64,000 nt of DNA from Acanthochlamys bracteata (GCA_019914995.1 CM034139.1:4504461-4568460); one strand, 5' to 3'; shown: positions 1 through 13,342, counted from the stretch's first letter. Made by a program: numbers and translations. Notes: generated by a model from the letters alone, not told the origin.

Positions 1-93
1 TGGGACGAAGCGGTGGCTTCAGCTTTGGAAGCTGCTGCTGGTGGTGGCTTCTGCTACTCATCACCAATCCCTATAACAACAACAATAAATTAA
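1..93 (+). CDS. 3' end of an unidentified protein-coding gene (partial)
   Basis: Frame 1 is open from the window edge and ends at TAA (91-93). The 30 visible residues start WDEAVASALEAA, pass through a short Ala/Gly-rich stretch and finish in a Pro/Thr/Ile-rich tail. The following sequence looks like 3' UTR. A GTAAGT match follows AAG near 209, so an intron in the 3' UTR is possible. I do not recognise the family; too little is visible. It could also be chance open sequence, but the balanced codon use and higher GC than the following AT-rich DNA favour a real terminal exon. Confidence 0.5.
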   Translation, partial: WDEAVASALEAAAGGGFCYSSPIPITTTIN

Positions 94-1145
94 ACTACAC
101 ACAAGCTATCAATTCTTTAGTACTCCACTCTCCAGTAATAGTAGTAAAGCAGACCTGACTGAAACTGGAAAAGCTACTTCAGAGTCTTTAATTTCAAAGA
201 AGTTGAAGGTAAGTAATTAGGTAACACTAACACCATCCATCCTACTTATGCTTTGCTTGATTCGTTTATATAAATTGGAGATAGATTGCAAGTGCAAGTC
301 CACAACAATTGTTTTGGCAAATGTTATAACTCTGTAAGATTAGTTCTCTTATTACAATTTTATTACTAACTCTGTCTTTTCAGTTTAGAGTACCATTTTT
401 TAGCCATATTTGGCATAATTTTGATAATTTTGAAAATTTAAAATTTAAAACTCATGCATAGCACTATAAAAGAACTTTTTTTAAATTTAAAATTTTTAGA
501 ATGTTTTTTTGTTCATGTTCAAAATTTGTTTTCAGCTATCCAATTTAGCCATATGGACTATACTATACTACAGTTGGTTTTATTTTTATTATAGAGACTT
601 ACGGTTAATCAATGGGTGCATATCTTATCTATGAATTATAAGCCGCTGAAAACAGTGTATGGTAATGAATATCTTATCTCTTATAGTATACATTTCACAG
701 ATGCAGCAGTACATACTTGTTCCTCCAAATATAAAACATAGATCAACAGAAAATAGACCGGGAGTGTATTCTTTTTGCAGTAATCGACTTACAGAGAAAT
801 GAATTACTACCAAGGAAGTTACTGTAAGGGCATGTTTATTGAAAGTTACCGAGAAATGAATTACTATATTGCTAACAGGTTGTCGGACTGAGGTTGGCTG
901 CATGAAGAAATAGGACCCAACCAGGACGTGGTTTATTGGAAATGGATATGGGCTGACATGACTAAGTGACTGAGTGATTAGCACCAGATCTACTGTCTCC
1001 CAGTGACGTTGATTTAACACAGCTATACGGAAAAACCAAAATTAAACAAAAAAGAGATTCTGCACCATGTGAATTCAGTGTGTATGTTGGGCCAACTGGA
1101 TTGGACTAGGATAAGAAACGACAATTTACGGCTCTTTTTATTTAA

Positions 1146-1344
1146 GTGTGCGTTTGAAAATATGTATAATATCTTTTAAACCAAATAATTTTAATTTTTA
1201 TTTAAAATATAAAAATAAATTAATATAAAATTATAATATAATTTTTTATTTTTAAATAAATTTTATAAATATTATAAAAATTTATTAAAAATATAAAATA
1301 AAAAAATTTTTAAATGCTCCGGAAAGCACTCATAAACGCACTCT
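1146..1344. repeat. AT-rich MITE-like element, about 200 bp
   Basis: The block begins AGTGTGCGTTT and ends AAACGCACTCT, an imperfect 11-bp terminal inverted repeat (10 of 11 match) around an A/T-only core. The same GCGTTTGAAA-type ends and core recur at about 2406, 10950, 13343, 14238, 20161, 34310 and 43400. No coding capacity. The superfamily is not certain. Confidence 0.5.
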
Positions 1345-2405
1345 TATATGTCCAAAAATAATAATGAATTATATGTTGGAAAAGAACGAGAGGCCATTCA
1401 CAATAATTCATGCTTTTTGTTTTATTTTCTGTAATGAACTTGCAAACTAACTACACAAAGCCTAATAACAATCAATAAGGGGGAAGGCAAGGGCATGTGG
1501 AGACGTAGGTGGGACTGTCGTATCAATGCAGAGTTTTATGACTAGTCTGATTTGATCAGGATTTGGGAATAAGAATGGAACAGAAAAGAGTCACTGCAAG
1601 CAAGGAATCTATTATAAGCCTTACCTACAAAAGCCCCAGATGTGCCCTAACTTTTACTCACAAGTTACCTTACCTCAATCTCTATGTAGAGATTCTCTCC
1701 GTTCTTTATAAGCCAAACACTAGTAGGTGTCTTTGATTCGAACCTCACGTACACAAAATATTCACGGGAAGCAAGCTGCAAGTGCTTTTTCACACATGCA
1801 ACACAAAATTTTAAGGCTATGTTTTTTACAAATTAGTTATATTTAAGTGATATTTAGAAGTACTTACAAAGAAAAAAAATTTATAAAAAATAATCTTTAT
1901 TTTTTATTTAAAGACTCATAAAAATAAATAATAATAAAATTTTATGATGTTGAATTTTCATATTTTTTATAATTTTAAATAAAATCTATAAATATTATAC
2001 AAATTTATTATAAAATAAAAAATTAAAAATTAAAATAAAAAGTGATTGATAAATACTTCTAAACATTACCTTGTTGAGTTTGTAATCGTAAAGAGACATT
2101 TAAAAGTGTTTATAAAATAATTTTTTTAAAATAAAAATATTATTATTCTATTTTGATAAATAAGTTATATTCTTTTGATTTAAAAAAATAATAATAAATA
2201 AAATTTATTACATAGAATTTTTTATATTTTTAAAATTTTAAATAGTTTTATAAAATAGAGCAAGTTTAATCCCTCCCATCGAATAGGAATAGAAATAAAG
2301 CAATAAGAACTTATTTATTACTCGTATAAGTATTGTCCAGTTTTGAGTTCGAGCTTGCAAACAGGAACAAAGGCAGGAAAAGAATGAAAAAAAAAATCTC
2401 ATTCG

Positions 2406-2705
2406 GGATGCGTTTCGGTGTGCTTATAAAATAAAATTTTTTTAAAATTAAAAATATTTTTATTTTTTTAAAAAACGAGTTTTATTTTTTTTACTTTAAA
2501 AAAAAATATATACAATAAAAAGATCTCACTCCGAAGATTTTTTTATATTTTTTAAATTTTTAAATAAATTTTTGATATACTTATAAAATATATATTAAAA
2601 AATATATTTTTAAATAAAACTTTTAAATATTAATAAAATATATATTAAAAAATATGAAATAAAAATTTAAAAATAACGTTTAGAAAATGCAATTCTAAAC
2701 GCCCT
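2406..2705. repeat. AT-rich MITE-like element
   Basis: Runs from a GATGCGTTTCGG end to an AAACGCCCTC end. Its core contains the family's characteristic arms (TAAAATAAAATTTTTTT, a poly-A/T centre, ATACTTATAAAATATATATT). The second half contains an internal duplication of the AAATATATATTAAAAAATAT motif. Ends are approximate. Confidence 0.45.
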
Positions 2706-3103
2706 CTGTGAGCAACAATGTAAAGGCCAAAATATGAAAAAGAGATAAATATTAACACCAATGCTGCTTCACCATGAACGAGAAATGCTATAGGTTAAGA
2801 TCTTTCCTAATGTATTGATCCTTTAATTTGCAGTCTCCTCAATACCAAAAGTAGTGGAACGAGAAAGTGATAATGGTTGCAAACAGATTCATGACCTTGA
2901 GGATCTGAGGAACCATGTGGGATGGAAACATGACTTTAAGGAAATCGCGCCAAGAAGAGGTACCAGTTTGTTCCAACCTTGATTATGCTACCAAAGCATT
3001 AGCACAATTCTAGAGCACCTGACCTTGTTTTGTGCACCGAAACTAGGCAATCCATAAATCAAACTAGTCAGTTTTATGACTATATAAGAACATCATAGGA
3101 ACC

Positions 3104-4560
3104 TTATGCTCTGCAGTCTTCTGCTTCACTGCAAGTTGCTACATGGACAGCATATCGTTCTGCAAGATCAAAGTCTACTTCAAATGTAGCATGACATATT
3201 CTACAGTGCTTTTCATCTCTCCAGTACAAATTATGGCAGTTCACACAACAAGCAAGAGATTCAATATAGGACCTCCTGCTGTATTTTACTGCACCTAAAA
3301 TAGAACAAAATGAGCTCCAAGTCCATTTATCAAATGCTTGCAAACGATCCCACCTTTGTTTTGTTCTTCTATGCTTTTACCCTGTTTGACCACTATGGCA
3401 TCTGAAGCAGGTGGGTGGTATGACGAAGATTCAGACTTGAATGAGTCGTTATCTAAATCTGAAATAGGAGAAGAACCATCCCCACTGCTGCTATCTCCTT
3501 CAAATGCATTAGCTCCTTCAGCTACAATGCTTCCAGTTTTAGCAGTAAAATAATCATCGATTGTCCGACAGAGGAAAGCTTCCCGATTCTTCAGAGATGC
3601 TAAGAGATAGGACTCCCATTGACTGCAGTCAAAGATCGACATTAGAGAACGCAAAGCCCGGAATGTCAACAGTGAATCAGTATCATGAGAATACAATGAC
3701 ATTCCGATTACCGAGTAATATTGGTACGAGCATCTTAAAAATGGATAACCTGTGATGTGTAAAATAACCTCCCAGTATCCCTCTTCTGAAGATTCAGAAT
3801 AGATCCTCCTATGGCAGGGATCATCTGCACAATACCCGAGAAGCTTTTGTAAGTAAGTTCAGAAACTTTTATGTCATTGCTAACCTTTATGTAACAGAAT
3901 GCCAAACAACTCGCCCTTCAATGTTCGAGGACGATAGCCCATAGTTAACAATTTGATTACTCTCCTACAGTATGTAATCGCATCAGCGCATCTCACAAAA
4001 TTCAGAAATCCATAATACTAGAAACAGGATACTGGGAACTCCAACATAAGAAAGCTTGACCTGAACAAAAACTCAATAGCAAGTCTATTCAGAAAAAAAA
4101 ATATGTCAATTGCTTTCAGTAGTCAATTATAAACAGTTTCAAAGCAGCCTTGTCCCACTAAGTGGGATTGACTACATGAATATATTCAGTTAGGCCACTA
4201 GCAATTGGATCATCTTTTAGAGTGCGTCTCCGCGACTCCTTATGCCTTCCCCTACCACTCTTAACAAAGGAAGTTAAAAATCGGACAATCCAAAATTTTT
4301 AAGGGAAAATAAGAAATTTCCATAGGGTTGTTTACATGTGGAAAATGCCATTGTAGGGATGACAGCCTTGGCTTCATTGGAACTCCTTAAAGTCTTTTGT
4401 TTCGACGAAAGATTCAGTGTCGATAATGAGTGTGGTAAGGTCTTCGAGAAATTAACAACACAGCAGCTAGCGAGAGGTCTCCGAGCTTTTGGCAGTTGCT
4501 CCATGCATGGAAGAACTTGAACTTGCCATGCCATGGTTTCCCACCGAGCAAAATTTGCCT
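3104..4560 (-). pseudogene. RLT3: Truncated RLT3-like homeobox-DDT protein gene fragment
   Basis: The minus strand carries consecutive fragments of the C-terminal half of a plant homeobox-DDT protein (RLT3 type, thought to act with ISWI chromatin remodellers). The clearest parts are a DPCHRRIYSESSEEGYWEV block (about 3770-3830), a YLLASLKNREAFLC block (about 3570-3600) and a Cys-rich block CCVNCHNLYWRDEKHCRICH (about 3190-3250) followed by FEVDFDLAERYAVHVATC. Between EEQNK and WDRLQAFDKW, near 3350, the frame changes by one base with no room for an intron. A stop follows shortly after the Cys-rich block. Upstream (4274-4560) a diverged segment remains. There is no homeodomain or DDT domain before the divergent GULLO gene at 4.94 kb. 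I infer a 5'-truncated, frameshifted duplicate. The family match is from memory of conserved blocks. Confidence 0.72.
4135..4262. repeat. Dispersed plant repeat fragment (GTCCCACTAAGTGGG type)
   Basis: The segment holds a GCCTTGTCCCACTAAGTGGG head followed by ATTGACTACATGAATATA. This resembles a dispersed repeat commonly seen in plant introns (consensus like CCCACTAGGTGGGGTCGGCTACATG). CCCACTAAGTGGG is itself near-palindromic. It lies inside the RLT3-like pseudogene. Recognition is from memory. Confidence 0.35.
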
Positions 4561-4935
4561 GAAAAAGAACTAAAAAAATGAAAATCTTAGTAATCTTGAG
4601 CAACTTAAGAATTGGATGTTTAAAAACTTGATTAATGGACTTTTTATCTTGTTTGCTTTTGATCACTCACCAAGCTAGCTATCTTAGGTGGACTTTGAAC
4701 TTAAAAATATCTTCGTAGAATTTAAATATTAAATATTTCCTCGGTTAAACCTGCAATTTACATCTGTGGTAATTCTATATAGTTATTAAAATAATTTCTT
4801 ATTTGTATGATAAGTATTTCAAAAGTTCAACCAAACGTCCCTCCGCTATTACTTCGATCTCCTAGTTTACGCCAAACTAATAAAACTCTTCACTTGAAAC
4901 AAAACCAAAGCAAGAATAACGAAACCAAATCACCA

Positions 4936-7435
4936 ATGGCTTCTGATCTCCGCCATCTCTTGAACTACAACTTCTTCGTTCTAACTGCGACACTCTCCTT
5001 CGCTATAGCCTTCCCACCTCAACCGCCGGTCAAGTGTAACGCCACCAGCTGCTTCCTCTCCAACGCTTACGGCGTCTGGGGCGACCGGAGACCTTGCCGT
5101 GCCACAACCATCGTCTACCCAGAAACAGAACCAGAACTTGTCTCCGCCGTCGCCAACGCCGTTAAACAAAACTTCAGCATCAAAGTCGTCACTGGTTTCT
5201 CCCACACCATTCCAAAACTGGCCTGCCCTGCAGACTCAACACGTTCTCTTCTTATCAGCACTGCTAAATACAACAGTAACGTAAGCGTGGATGTAGCTGA
5301 AAGAACGGTGACGGCAGATGCCGGAGTTGGACTGAGAGAGCTTGTTGATGCAGTAGAGTTAGAAGGGTTGAGCTTGCCGGTATCGCCATACTGGGAAGGA
5401 GTTAGCGTGGCAGGAATGGTGAGCACGGGATCGCTTGGGAGCTCATGGTGGGGGCTTGGAGGTTCAGTGCATGATCATTTGGTTCAGATTAGGATTGTTT
5501 TGCCGGAGGACGCTGCAGGTGGGTACGCGAAGGTGGTGACGGTGAAGGCTGGTGATCCATTTTTTGATGCGGCCAAGCTCTCCCTTGGTCTTCTCGGAGC
5601 TATCTCCAAGGTAAAAAGTTATGTGGTTTAGATGTTAAAAATCAAAGTTGGCCATGGTAGATCTACCACTAATTTAATTTATTAGTCTCGTAAATGAACT
5701 AATTAGTACAACTTTAATTAGTGTATTCTACAGAAACGTAGTTGCATCCGTATGAATGAATTGATTGTTAAACATATGAAAAAATTATTTTGTTCATCGA
5801 TCTACGAGATCGACGTCAACAATTAATGTGTCATATCTGTAGCTTCAACAATTAAGGTACATCCATTTAGAAGTGTCACGGCAAACACAAAGTAGCCTTA
5901 GCAGGATATTTTTGACTTCCACAGAAAAATCAATTATCATTAATATCGGTGGCATGCATGATGTAGTCAATCCGATAATTAATACAATACATAATTTACA
6001 ATCTAAAGAAAGGTTAGCACCTTGTACGTTTTGTTTTGGTAATGTAGTTTTGACAGATCATTGAGTGGTTTTAAATTAATTTTAGCTTAATAATGTTTTG
6101 ACTTTGAGTTGTGACTAACCACTAAATTAAAGCAGTAGTAGAGAACATGATGATTTGTAGTAATTTGAAAGATATGAAACATGATATGATTGATTTTCTA
6201 TCTAAGATTAAAAAGAAAATGGAGAGCACTTTATAAAGTTTTCTTTAATCATTCAATCTTCAGGTCACGTTCTCATTACAGCCTGCATTCAAGAGAAGCA
6301 TAACATATTCCTTTCAAGATGATGGGCACCTGGAAGATGAAGTCTTCAACCATGCAAAGAACCATGAGTTCGGAGACATCACTTGGTACCCCTCAAAATA
6401 CAAAGCTGTCTATAGAATTGATGACCGGGTCCCTTTCAACGTCTCCGGTGATGGCGTTAATGATTTCATCGGGTTTCAAGCAAATCCTGTTCTCGTTAGC
6501 ACTGCCGTGAGGACTACAGGTACCACATACCTTTTTTCATTTTCAACAGCTTGGACTCTATTGACATTTGGTTCAATCATGGGAAGTTAATTCACAGTCA
6601 CAATTGATGCAACGCAGAGAAGACTTTGGAAGAGGCTAAGAACTCTATGGGGAAATGTAGTGTTGCATTAGCGGAAATAGAGTCCAAGACACTTGTAGCC
6701 AACGGCCTGAAGAACGATGGACTCATCTTCACCGGCTACCCAGTCATTGGGCGGCAGAGTAGGATGCAAACTTCCGGCTCATGCCAGCACTCCCCTTCCT
6801 CCGACATACTGAGCTCCTGTGCATGGGATCCAAGAATCAAAGGCCTATTCTTCTATGAAACAACGGCGATATTTTCAGCTACCAGGTTCAGAGATTTCAT
6901 CATTGATGTGAAGAAGTTGAGGGACATAAACCCTGTGAACTTCTGTGGAGTTGACATGTACAATGGTTTCCTGATACGATTCATCAAAGGTTCGACGGCT
7001 TACCTTGGTCAGTCTGAAGACTCTGTCGTTGTTGATTTCAACTACTACAGGGCCGATGACCCTTCGACACCCAGGTTAAACCAAGATGTGTGGGAAGAAG
7101 TGGAGCAGATGGCATTCTTCAAGCATGGAGCAAAACCTCACTGGGCAAAAAATAGGAAGGTTGCATTCCTAGGTGTACAGCAGAAGTATGCCAACTTCGG
7201 CAAGTTCATCGATGTAAAGAATCAGATTGATCCCAACGGTTTGTTTAGTAGTCCCTGGTCCGATGAAGTATTACACGGTTTTGAAGGGGCGAAGGACGAC
7301 GGTTGTGCTTTGGAAGGGCAGTGCATTTGTTCAGAAGATCGGCATTGCAGTCCTACTCAAGGCTATGTCTGTAGGTCAGGGCTAGTTTACAAGGAGGCAA
7401 TGGTCTGCAGATTTTCAAGACAATCCACAAACTGA
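4936..7435 (+). CDS. GULLO: L-gulono-1,4-lactone oxidase-like FAD oxidoreductase
   Basis: Three exons: 4936-5610, 6264-6519 and 6618-7435, giving 582 aa, normal for plant GULLO proteins. I chose the ATG at 4936 because MASDLRHLL leads into a hydrophobic N-terminal signal-like segment (about residues 10-27). An upstream in-frame ATG at 4807 would add a non-hydrophobic leader. An FAD_binding_4/PCMH domain follows (WGDRRPCRATTIVYPETEPEL, then GFSHTIPKLACP and GVSVAGMVSTGSLGSSWWG). The C-terminal ALO domain has the HWAK form of the HWxK substrate motif (residues 485-488), and a Cys-rich tail (CALEGQCICSEDRHC) is typical of this family. Members oxidise L-gulono-1,4-lactone to ascorbate in some tests, but physiological roles are poorly settled. 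The N-terminus suggests secretion. No breaks are visible. Confidence 0.93.
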
Positions 7436-9155
7436 ACATACAAACATAGGTAAACTAGATTATGTTTGGAAGAACAGGGATGATATACGTTGTATGGTTA
7501 ACAGAGCTGAGAATTCACTAAAACAAGGTACTTAGAATAAATGAATGATTTTAAAGTTCCCGTACTATGATAACATCAAGATTGTGGTGGTGAGATCTCT
7601 ATGCATATAATCTGTGTGTATCCATTGCATACAGAAGCCTCCAGTCTTGACAAACCAAGCCTTATGGAATAAAGCAAACCTATCAAGCAGGTCATCAAAG
7701 CGTACACAAAAAGGAAAAGCAGCAGAATCATCAAACATTGGATTCTCCACAATGCCTACCTCTTAACAGATACAGCTTTTAGCTTTTTACCTAACTAAAT
7801 AAGTGCAAGTTCAACTACTTCTCACTGAACAAGAAAAGGAGTAGCAAGAACCTCTTATGTAAAACTGATCACACATCTGCCTCAAGGAATAATGATCTCC
7901 TGGTCCATTATCATAGTTAACTATGATAAGATGTTGGAATCCAGTTCTCAGCTAGCTTGCTTCAACCTGTCCAATGCATGCAATTGTAAAACTTTGTCTA
8001 AGAGTGTGTTTACCTTGGAGTAAACTTAAGTTTTGAAAAATGAGTTTAAAAAATTAAATTAAAAATTAAAAAATTAAATAAAAAAATTTCATATTAATTT
8101 TGTATTGATAGAAAATTTTAAAATTAAATTAAAAATTTTTGATAGAAAAAAATTATTGTAAAATATTTATTTATTTTATATTAAAAATGAGTTTGAAAAA
8201 AGTAAAATTTGTGGTGTAGAGAAACGGACACTAATAAGTGATTCAACAAGAAAACATGCATGGTTGGCGCAGTATTTGTAAATGGCACTGATCAATCATG
8301 TTTTTGCCCAGCTTCATATTTGACGATTCAAAATGCCAACTTATAAAGCTAGGATACCAAGAAAGCTAGGAAACCAATACCAATATTTTACCTTATAGCA
8401 CTGGGTTTCATTTCACAAAAAATTTCACGCTTTTAAATAATTTTTTTTTAATAATTTTAAATTTTTAAAATTTAAAAAATATAGATAAATTATATGTCGT
8501 ATAAATTTTATATGTATAATTTTTATTTTTTTAAAATAAAAAATTAAGTTTGTTTTTTGAAAAGTTTTAAAATAAACTTGTTTCAAAAATTCTTTATTTT
8601 AAGCACTCTAAACATCCTCACTCGAAAAATAATCCACTTACATGAGACACTACAAAAAGACTCCGCATAAGCTAGGTTATAAGTTTGGGTTTCTAACTCA
8701 AATCTCAACACAAAATGTGAAATTGCTCCTTAACGCTCATCCTCACATGAAAGCGTGAATACATATTACGTGTAACAAAAGACCAGTGGACATGAGCGTA
8801 TCGACTTTGATATCATAGCAATCTGGATTTTCAATTCAAAATCTATATGCAAATGGTGGAGTTGTTTGGAACTTATAAAGACGTAGAAGAAAAAATGCCA
8901 AAACTAAAATCTCCTAAACAAGCAATAAAACACATACCTCTTTAATTCATTTTGGTGATCATAAAAAAAGACAAGCAATCACTGCATGGCAGAAATCCAC
9001 AACACCAACAATACATTTCCCCAATCTACAGTACTTCCAAATTCCACGAAATCTATCCTCGCAAAAATAAGTACGATAATGACCAGCATATATACCAGGA
9101 TCTTTCTCTGAGATACTTTTTGGGATGGATAGGTGGGAGAGATATTATTGGTTTG
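7436..9155. other. Intergenic region; AT-rich repeats
   Basis: Contains the 3' flank of the GULLO gene, then a GTGTGTTTACC-type AT-rich repeat (about 7998-8232) and a second AT-rich block (about 8400-8620). A perfect 13-bp palindrome-like pair TCATAGTTAACTATGA sits near 7910-7925. No supported gene. Confidence 0.5.
7998..8232. repeat. AT-rich MITE-like element, second family
   Basis: Begins GTGTGTTTACCTTGG and ends near GAAACGGACAC, with a core of alternating AAATTAAATT and AATTTTAA arms. Related blocks with GTGTTTA or TAAACACGC ends occur at about 18062-18305, 37335-37595 and 47690-47905. Ends are approximate and no target duplication was established. Confidence 0.4.
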
Positions 9156-9455
9156 TCAGGCATTGCCTGCGCCGTAGAACCCATGTTGAGTGTCTAACCC
9201 ATGGAAGACACTGGCGGCAGAGGAAGCTTGCTTGCTCGTGACCGAAAGAGAAGCTTGACGCAGCTCAGGAAGATAACGCATCGGAGATTGATGGAGGACC
9301 GTCAATGGCATTCGGGTAAAATTGTGTAAGATAAGAGCGAACAGATCTGGCAACCGTGGAGAAGGACTCATCGTGCTGGCAAACAGATACACGTAGGTGG
9401 AGCAAGTAGCCGCAATAGACTTTTCATAGAAGGCTAAATCGGGACGGTGGCTACA
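9156..9455 (-). other. Possible gene fragment (unrecognised ORF)
   Basis: On the minus strand an open frame reads from about 9450 to a stop at 9156. It includes FYEKSIAATCSTYVYLFAS, then MSPSPRLPDLFALILHNF, and ends SVFHGLDTQHGFYGAGNA. Composition is balanced and GC is clearly above the flanking DNA, so it looks more like captured coding sequence than background. I do not recognise a domain. No start codon with a plausible 5' context was found beyond about 9460, so it may be the 3' end of a lost gene or chance. Confidence 0.25.
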
Positions 9456-10949
9456 TGAGAGCGGGTGCGTAAGTACGGTGCATGCTCGGAAGAAGCAGAA
9501 GACGTGACGCGCCGGCGTGTACGGGCGTTGCAGGGAGCTGTTTGTGGTACGTGTGTTTGAGAGAATTTTCTTTTACTATATGCAATAGAGTTTATTTCTT
9601 TTCCGGAAAAAGAACATTTATTGTTATCCTAACAATGGTGTACCTAATTACTAAATCTATTTTTCTGGATGGTGGGTCGATCCGGCGAGTCAACATGTCG
9701 GGTCTACCTGTCTGGTCAATCTCATCATACAAGTCAGCAGTGAGCTAATGACTAACACAAGCTGTATGCATATGTCTGGGTGCATCCACTCAATGCAGTG
9801 ACTAATATTAATAACAATCAAGTTCTAACATACATAAGGATTAGAGCAGATAGCAGATATTGTAAGGAATCGGAAGGATCCCAGATTTCAACAATGAATT
9901 TCGATCAAGTCACGGCGACAGAAAATGGAGCGAAGCAGCCAGAGCAGCGGAATAGATTGAAATCGCAAGCGGACCAGTGACGAAATTATAACCAGAGCAA
10001 CGAAGCAAAGTGATGTTAGGAAGGGGTAGGAAGGGGCAGCGCGTGGAACAATAATATCGAAGGTGGAGCAGAGTAGCAGAGTCGACTAATTCGACGAAGC
10101 TGGCGTTGGAGCGATGAAATTAACGAAGCGAAGCGATGAATTCGACGAAGCTGGAGCAGACAACGATCAAAGAGCCAGAGCCAGAGAATAAACCTAGATG
10201 AAGAAAAAAAGAGATTTACAGAATGCGATTACACTACAGATCTAAGTCATGTATTTCTATTTTTTTAACCCAACTTGGATCGACCTAGCGGGTGGTTCGA
10301 TCCAAAAATCGTTTCGGTCAACCCCAAGTCGTTGAGGTTCGTATGTTCGAACGATTTATTTACAAATGCGAATCGATTTGAACTTTAAATAGTCAGTTTT
10401 CGTGTCGACAGATTGTGCCTATTTGGATCTAATGATACTATTCAAAGATACCTAAAAGACATATTTTTTTTTTAGATATATTAGTAAGAGTGGTTACCAA
10501 ATACCTAAAGTATAATTTTTTAAAAGCAAATTATCTAAAATAAGCATTAACAAAAGTGTGGTATAACAAATGAAATCTTATGGATTTCGTTCATACGTTG
10601 AAAATAATATCTATATTTGAAGTAATTCGAAATGACTCTAACTAATTATAAGTTGAATACTTTTGCCTATGATAGATCGATCGAACAGCTAGCTACACAT
10701 TATTATTCTGCTAGCTAGTGCTGTTTATTCTTCTTCACATTTTCTGTTAAAAACTTTTTATTCATTAATAATAATATCTTTTCTTTTTTTGCAACTTACA
10801 AACAACAAGGATTTTGCCAACATACTCACATTAATTAACTTATTAAGAAAAACTATATACATTTCCCTTTAGTTTAAAAATACGTAATAATTATATATGG
10901 TTAAGTGGGTCAATGGATATTTTATCTTAATTGAAAAAATTTATACAGA

Positions 10950-11170
10950 GAGCGTTTGAAAATACTTTGAATTAAAATTTTTCTAAAATAAAAAATATTT
11001 TTATTTTTTAAAAAATAAGTTTTATTTTTTTACTTTAAAAAAATAATAACAATATAATAAAAAATATTTATTATGTATGACATTTTCTAAAATTTTAAAT
11101 AATTTTTTTAAGTATTTATAAAATATATAATTAAAAATTATTTTTTTGATAAGTTAAACTAAACCGTTTT
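10950..11170. repeat. AT-rich MITE-like element (first family)
   Basis: Starts GAGAGCGTTTGAAAATACTT and continues with the family's TAAAATAAAAAATATTTTTATTTTTTAAA-like arm. The 3' end is degraded near AAACTAAACCG. One copy of a recurrent family in this window. Confidence 0.45.
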
Positions 11171-13342
11171 TTTTTATTTTTTATGTACCCAATGGCAAAT
11201 TAGAACAAGCCGCTTTGCTCTAAAAAACTAATACATGTGATACGCGTTGATAATAGAAAAAATATATATATCATGAGTTAGTTGAGTTTCAAATATATAC
11301 ATAGTGATTGTTACTCAACATATAATTAGCATACAAAGTTTTTTTATATTTTGAGATAGATCTTGTTGGTGTATGCGCATGTTGCTTCCAAACTTAATGT
11401 ATATATTTTTACATATAAATTATTCTTCTTTCAAATGTAATACCGAAAAACAAATTATTTTTCTTCGTTTGGTTTTCAATAAAATAAATTTAGAGTATCT
11501 TTAACTCTTGAGCAGGAACAACAACGATAACGACAACAATTAATGTTTAATTTATCATCAATCTATATAAAAAATGTAACTAATTATTATTAATACGTGG
11601 CATTTTATGCTTACCATGTGATTGCGAAACATCTATGTAGCTTCCTTCGATCTTTTGTTTTCTTTGTTTTTTCCCTCGATAAAGATTTTATATAATTAAT
11701 CATTGTTATATACTATATCATTTTTAACTTTTCGTACCTTATGATTATATTATTAATTTTGTAAAAGACTCAACTACTCATTGACACCAAATTTTTGAAA
11801 TTTTTAGGAGTGCTTAAGGTGCGTGCGTATTTTTTGCTTTGAAAGTGACATTGATTTTGAAATTTAGTTTTTTGAAGTGAATTTTTAAAAATAAATTGTT
11901 AGAAATAGTATTGTTAAAAATAATATTTTTTTTTATTAAAAATGAGTGAAAAGTGATTTTTTATATTTTGTTTGTAATGAAAAATAAATTAAAAGTGATT
12001 TTTTAATAAAAAATGCTTTGTGTAAAAAAAATCGCACATTTATTAAAAAAACTTCTAAATTTTAAAAATATTTTTTTTATTTAAAAAAGTAATTAAAATA
12101 ACTAATAATAAATATTTATTTTAAAAATTTTAAAATATTTTGAAAACTTTTTAAAATTTTATTATAAAAAGTTAAATAAAAAATTGTAATGAAAAAAAAA
12201 AAAGATTCTCCTAAACAGTTAATAATATATAGAAAGCATTCTATTTAAAAAAAAGTTTTCTGAAATAAAAATTCTCATTTCGAAATCTATTTCAACTAAA
12301 ATTTATAAAAACATGCACATATACAATCATTAATTTGGTGCAATGTTATAATAATGTTTTTAACCTTCAACTAGATTGTATAAATAATTTTTTAACTTTC
12401 AACCATTGAAAAGTTTTAACCAATTAATTTGGTATAATATAATAGTAAAATGTCAGAGCGTACATGCGAGAAGGATCTACAATAGATATTTGCATCTTCT
12501 CATTGAAATGCAACAATTAAAATCTTTGTTTGCACTTGTCTAAGTTGTTTAATACAATAATTGATGATACAAGATAAACTAAGCACATTAGTATATTGAA
12601 ACTTATGATATAGGCGTGTTTAAAATTTTAAAAGTAAGTTATAAAGAACTAGAAAAAAATAAATATATAAGAATAAGTATATGAAAGAAACATAAAAATT
12701 ACAGTGAAGTTATATTAAAAATTTACTTCAAATCCAATTTTACTTATGCAGGTTGTAGATTTGAGCATATGAGAAGCTAACGTTGATTAACATTTTATAA
12801 AATAGATTTTTTATAAAATAAAATATCTTTAATAAAAATTTAAAAAATAAATTTTATATTTTGATTTTAAAAAAATATAATAAAACAAATAATAAAATTT
12901 TTATAAAGAATAATATATAAAATTTATTAAAAAATAAAATATTGGAATAATAAGTAGTTAAAAAATATAGCGAAACGTCTCCTTAATTGACCAGCACTAC
13001 TGGTAATATATATGTAGTCAATCAAGAACTGCTTTTTTAAAATAAAAATCAACAAATTAATTAAGCTGCTAGACGTACAGTGCCTATAAAAATATAACAT
13101 GTTCACATTGATAGTCAAGTAATTATTCACAGCCAACAATAATATTTCGTCACTCAATCGATTAAATTAAGCGTTCAGCAATGTTAGATGGGTTGCTCTA
13201 ATTGAACAAAATTATCATATATATATGTAGAGCTTAATTGTATACTTAAAACCAGAACGAATTCTGAATGCTAAAAAAAATTGCCGCATGCTTCTCGCGT
13301 GAAGTAGACAATGAGGAATTAAGAACAAGACCAGCTACTATA

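Larger units (their letters stand above)
94..3103. other. Intergenic region with AT-rich repeats
   Basis: No convincing gene seen. From about 1140 onward the sequence is dominated by runs of A and T. It includes three blocks (about 1146-1344, 1810-2070 and 2406-2705) of the AT-rich MITE-like family found elsewhere in the window. A 131-codon open frame on the minus strand (625-1020) has no recognisable composition or motif. Confidence 0.6.
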
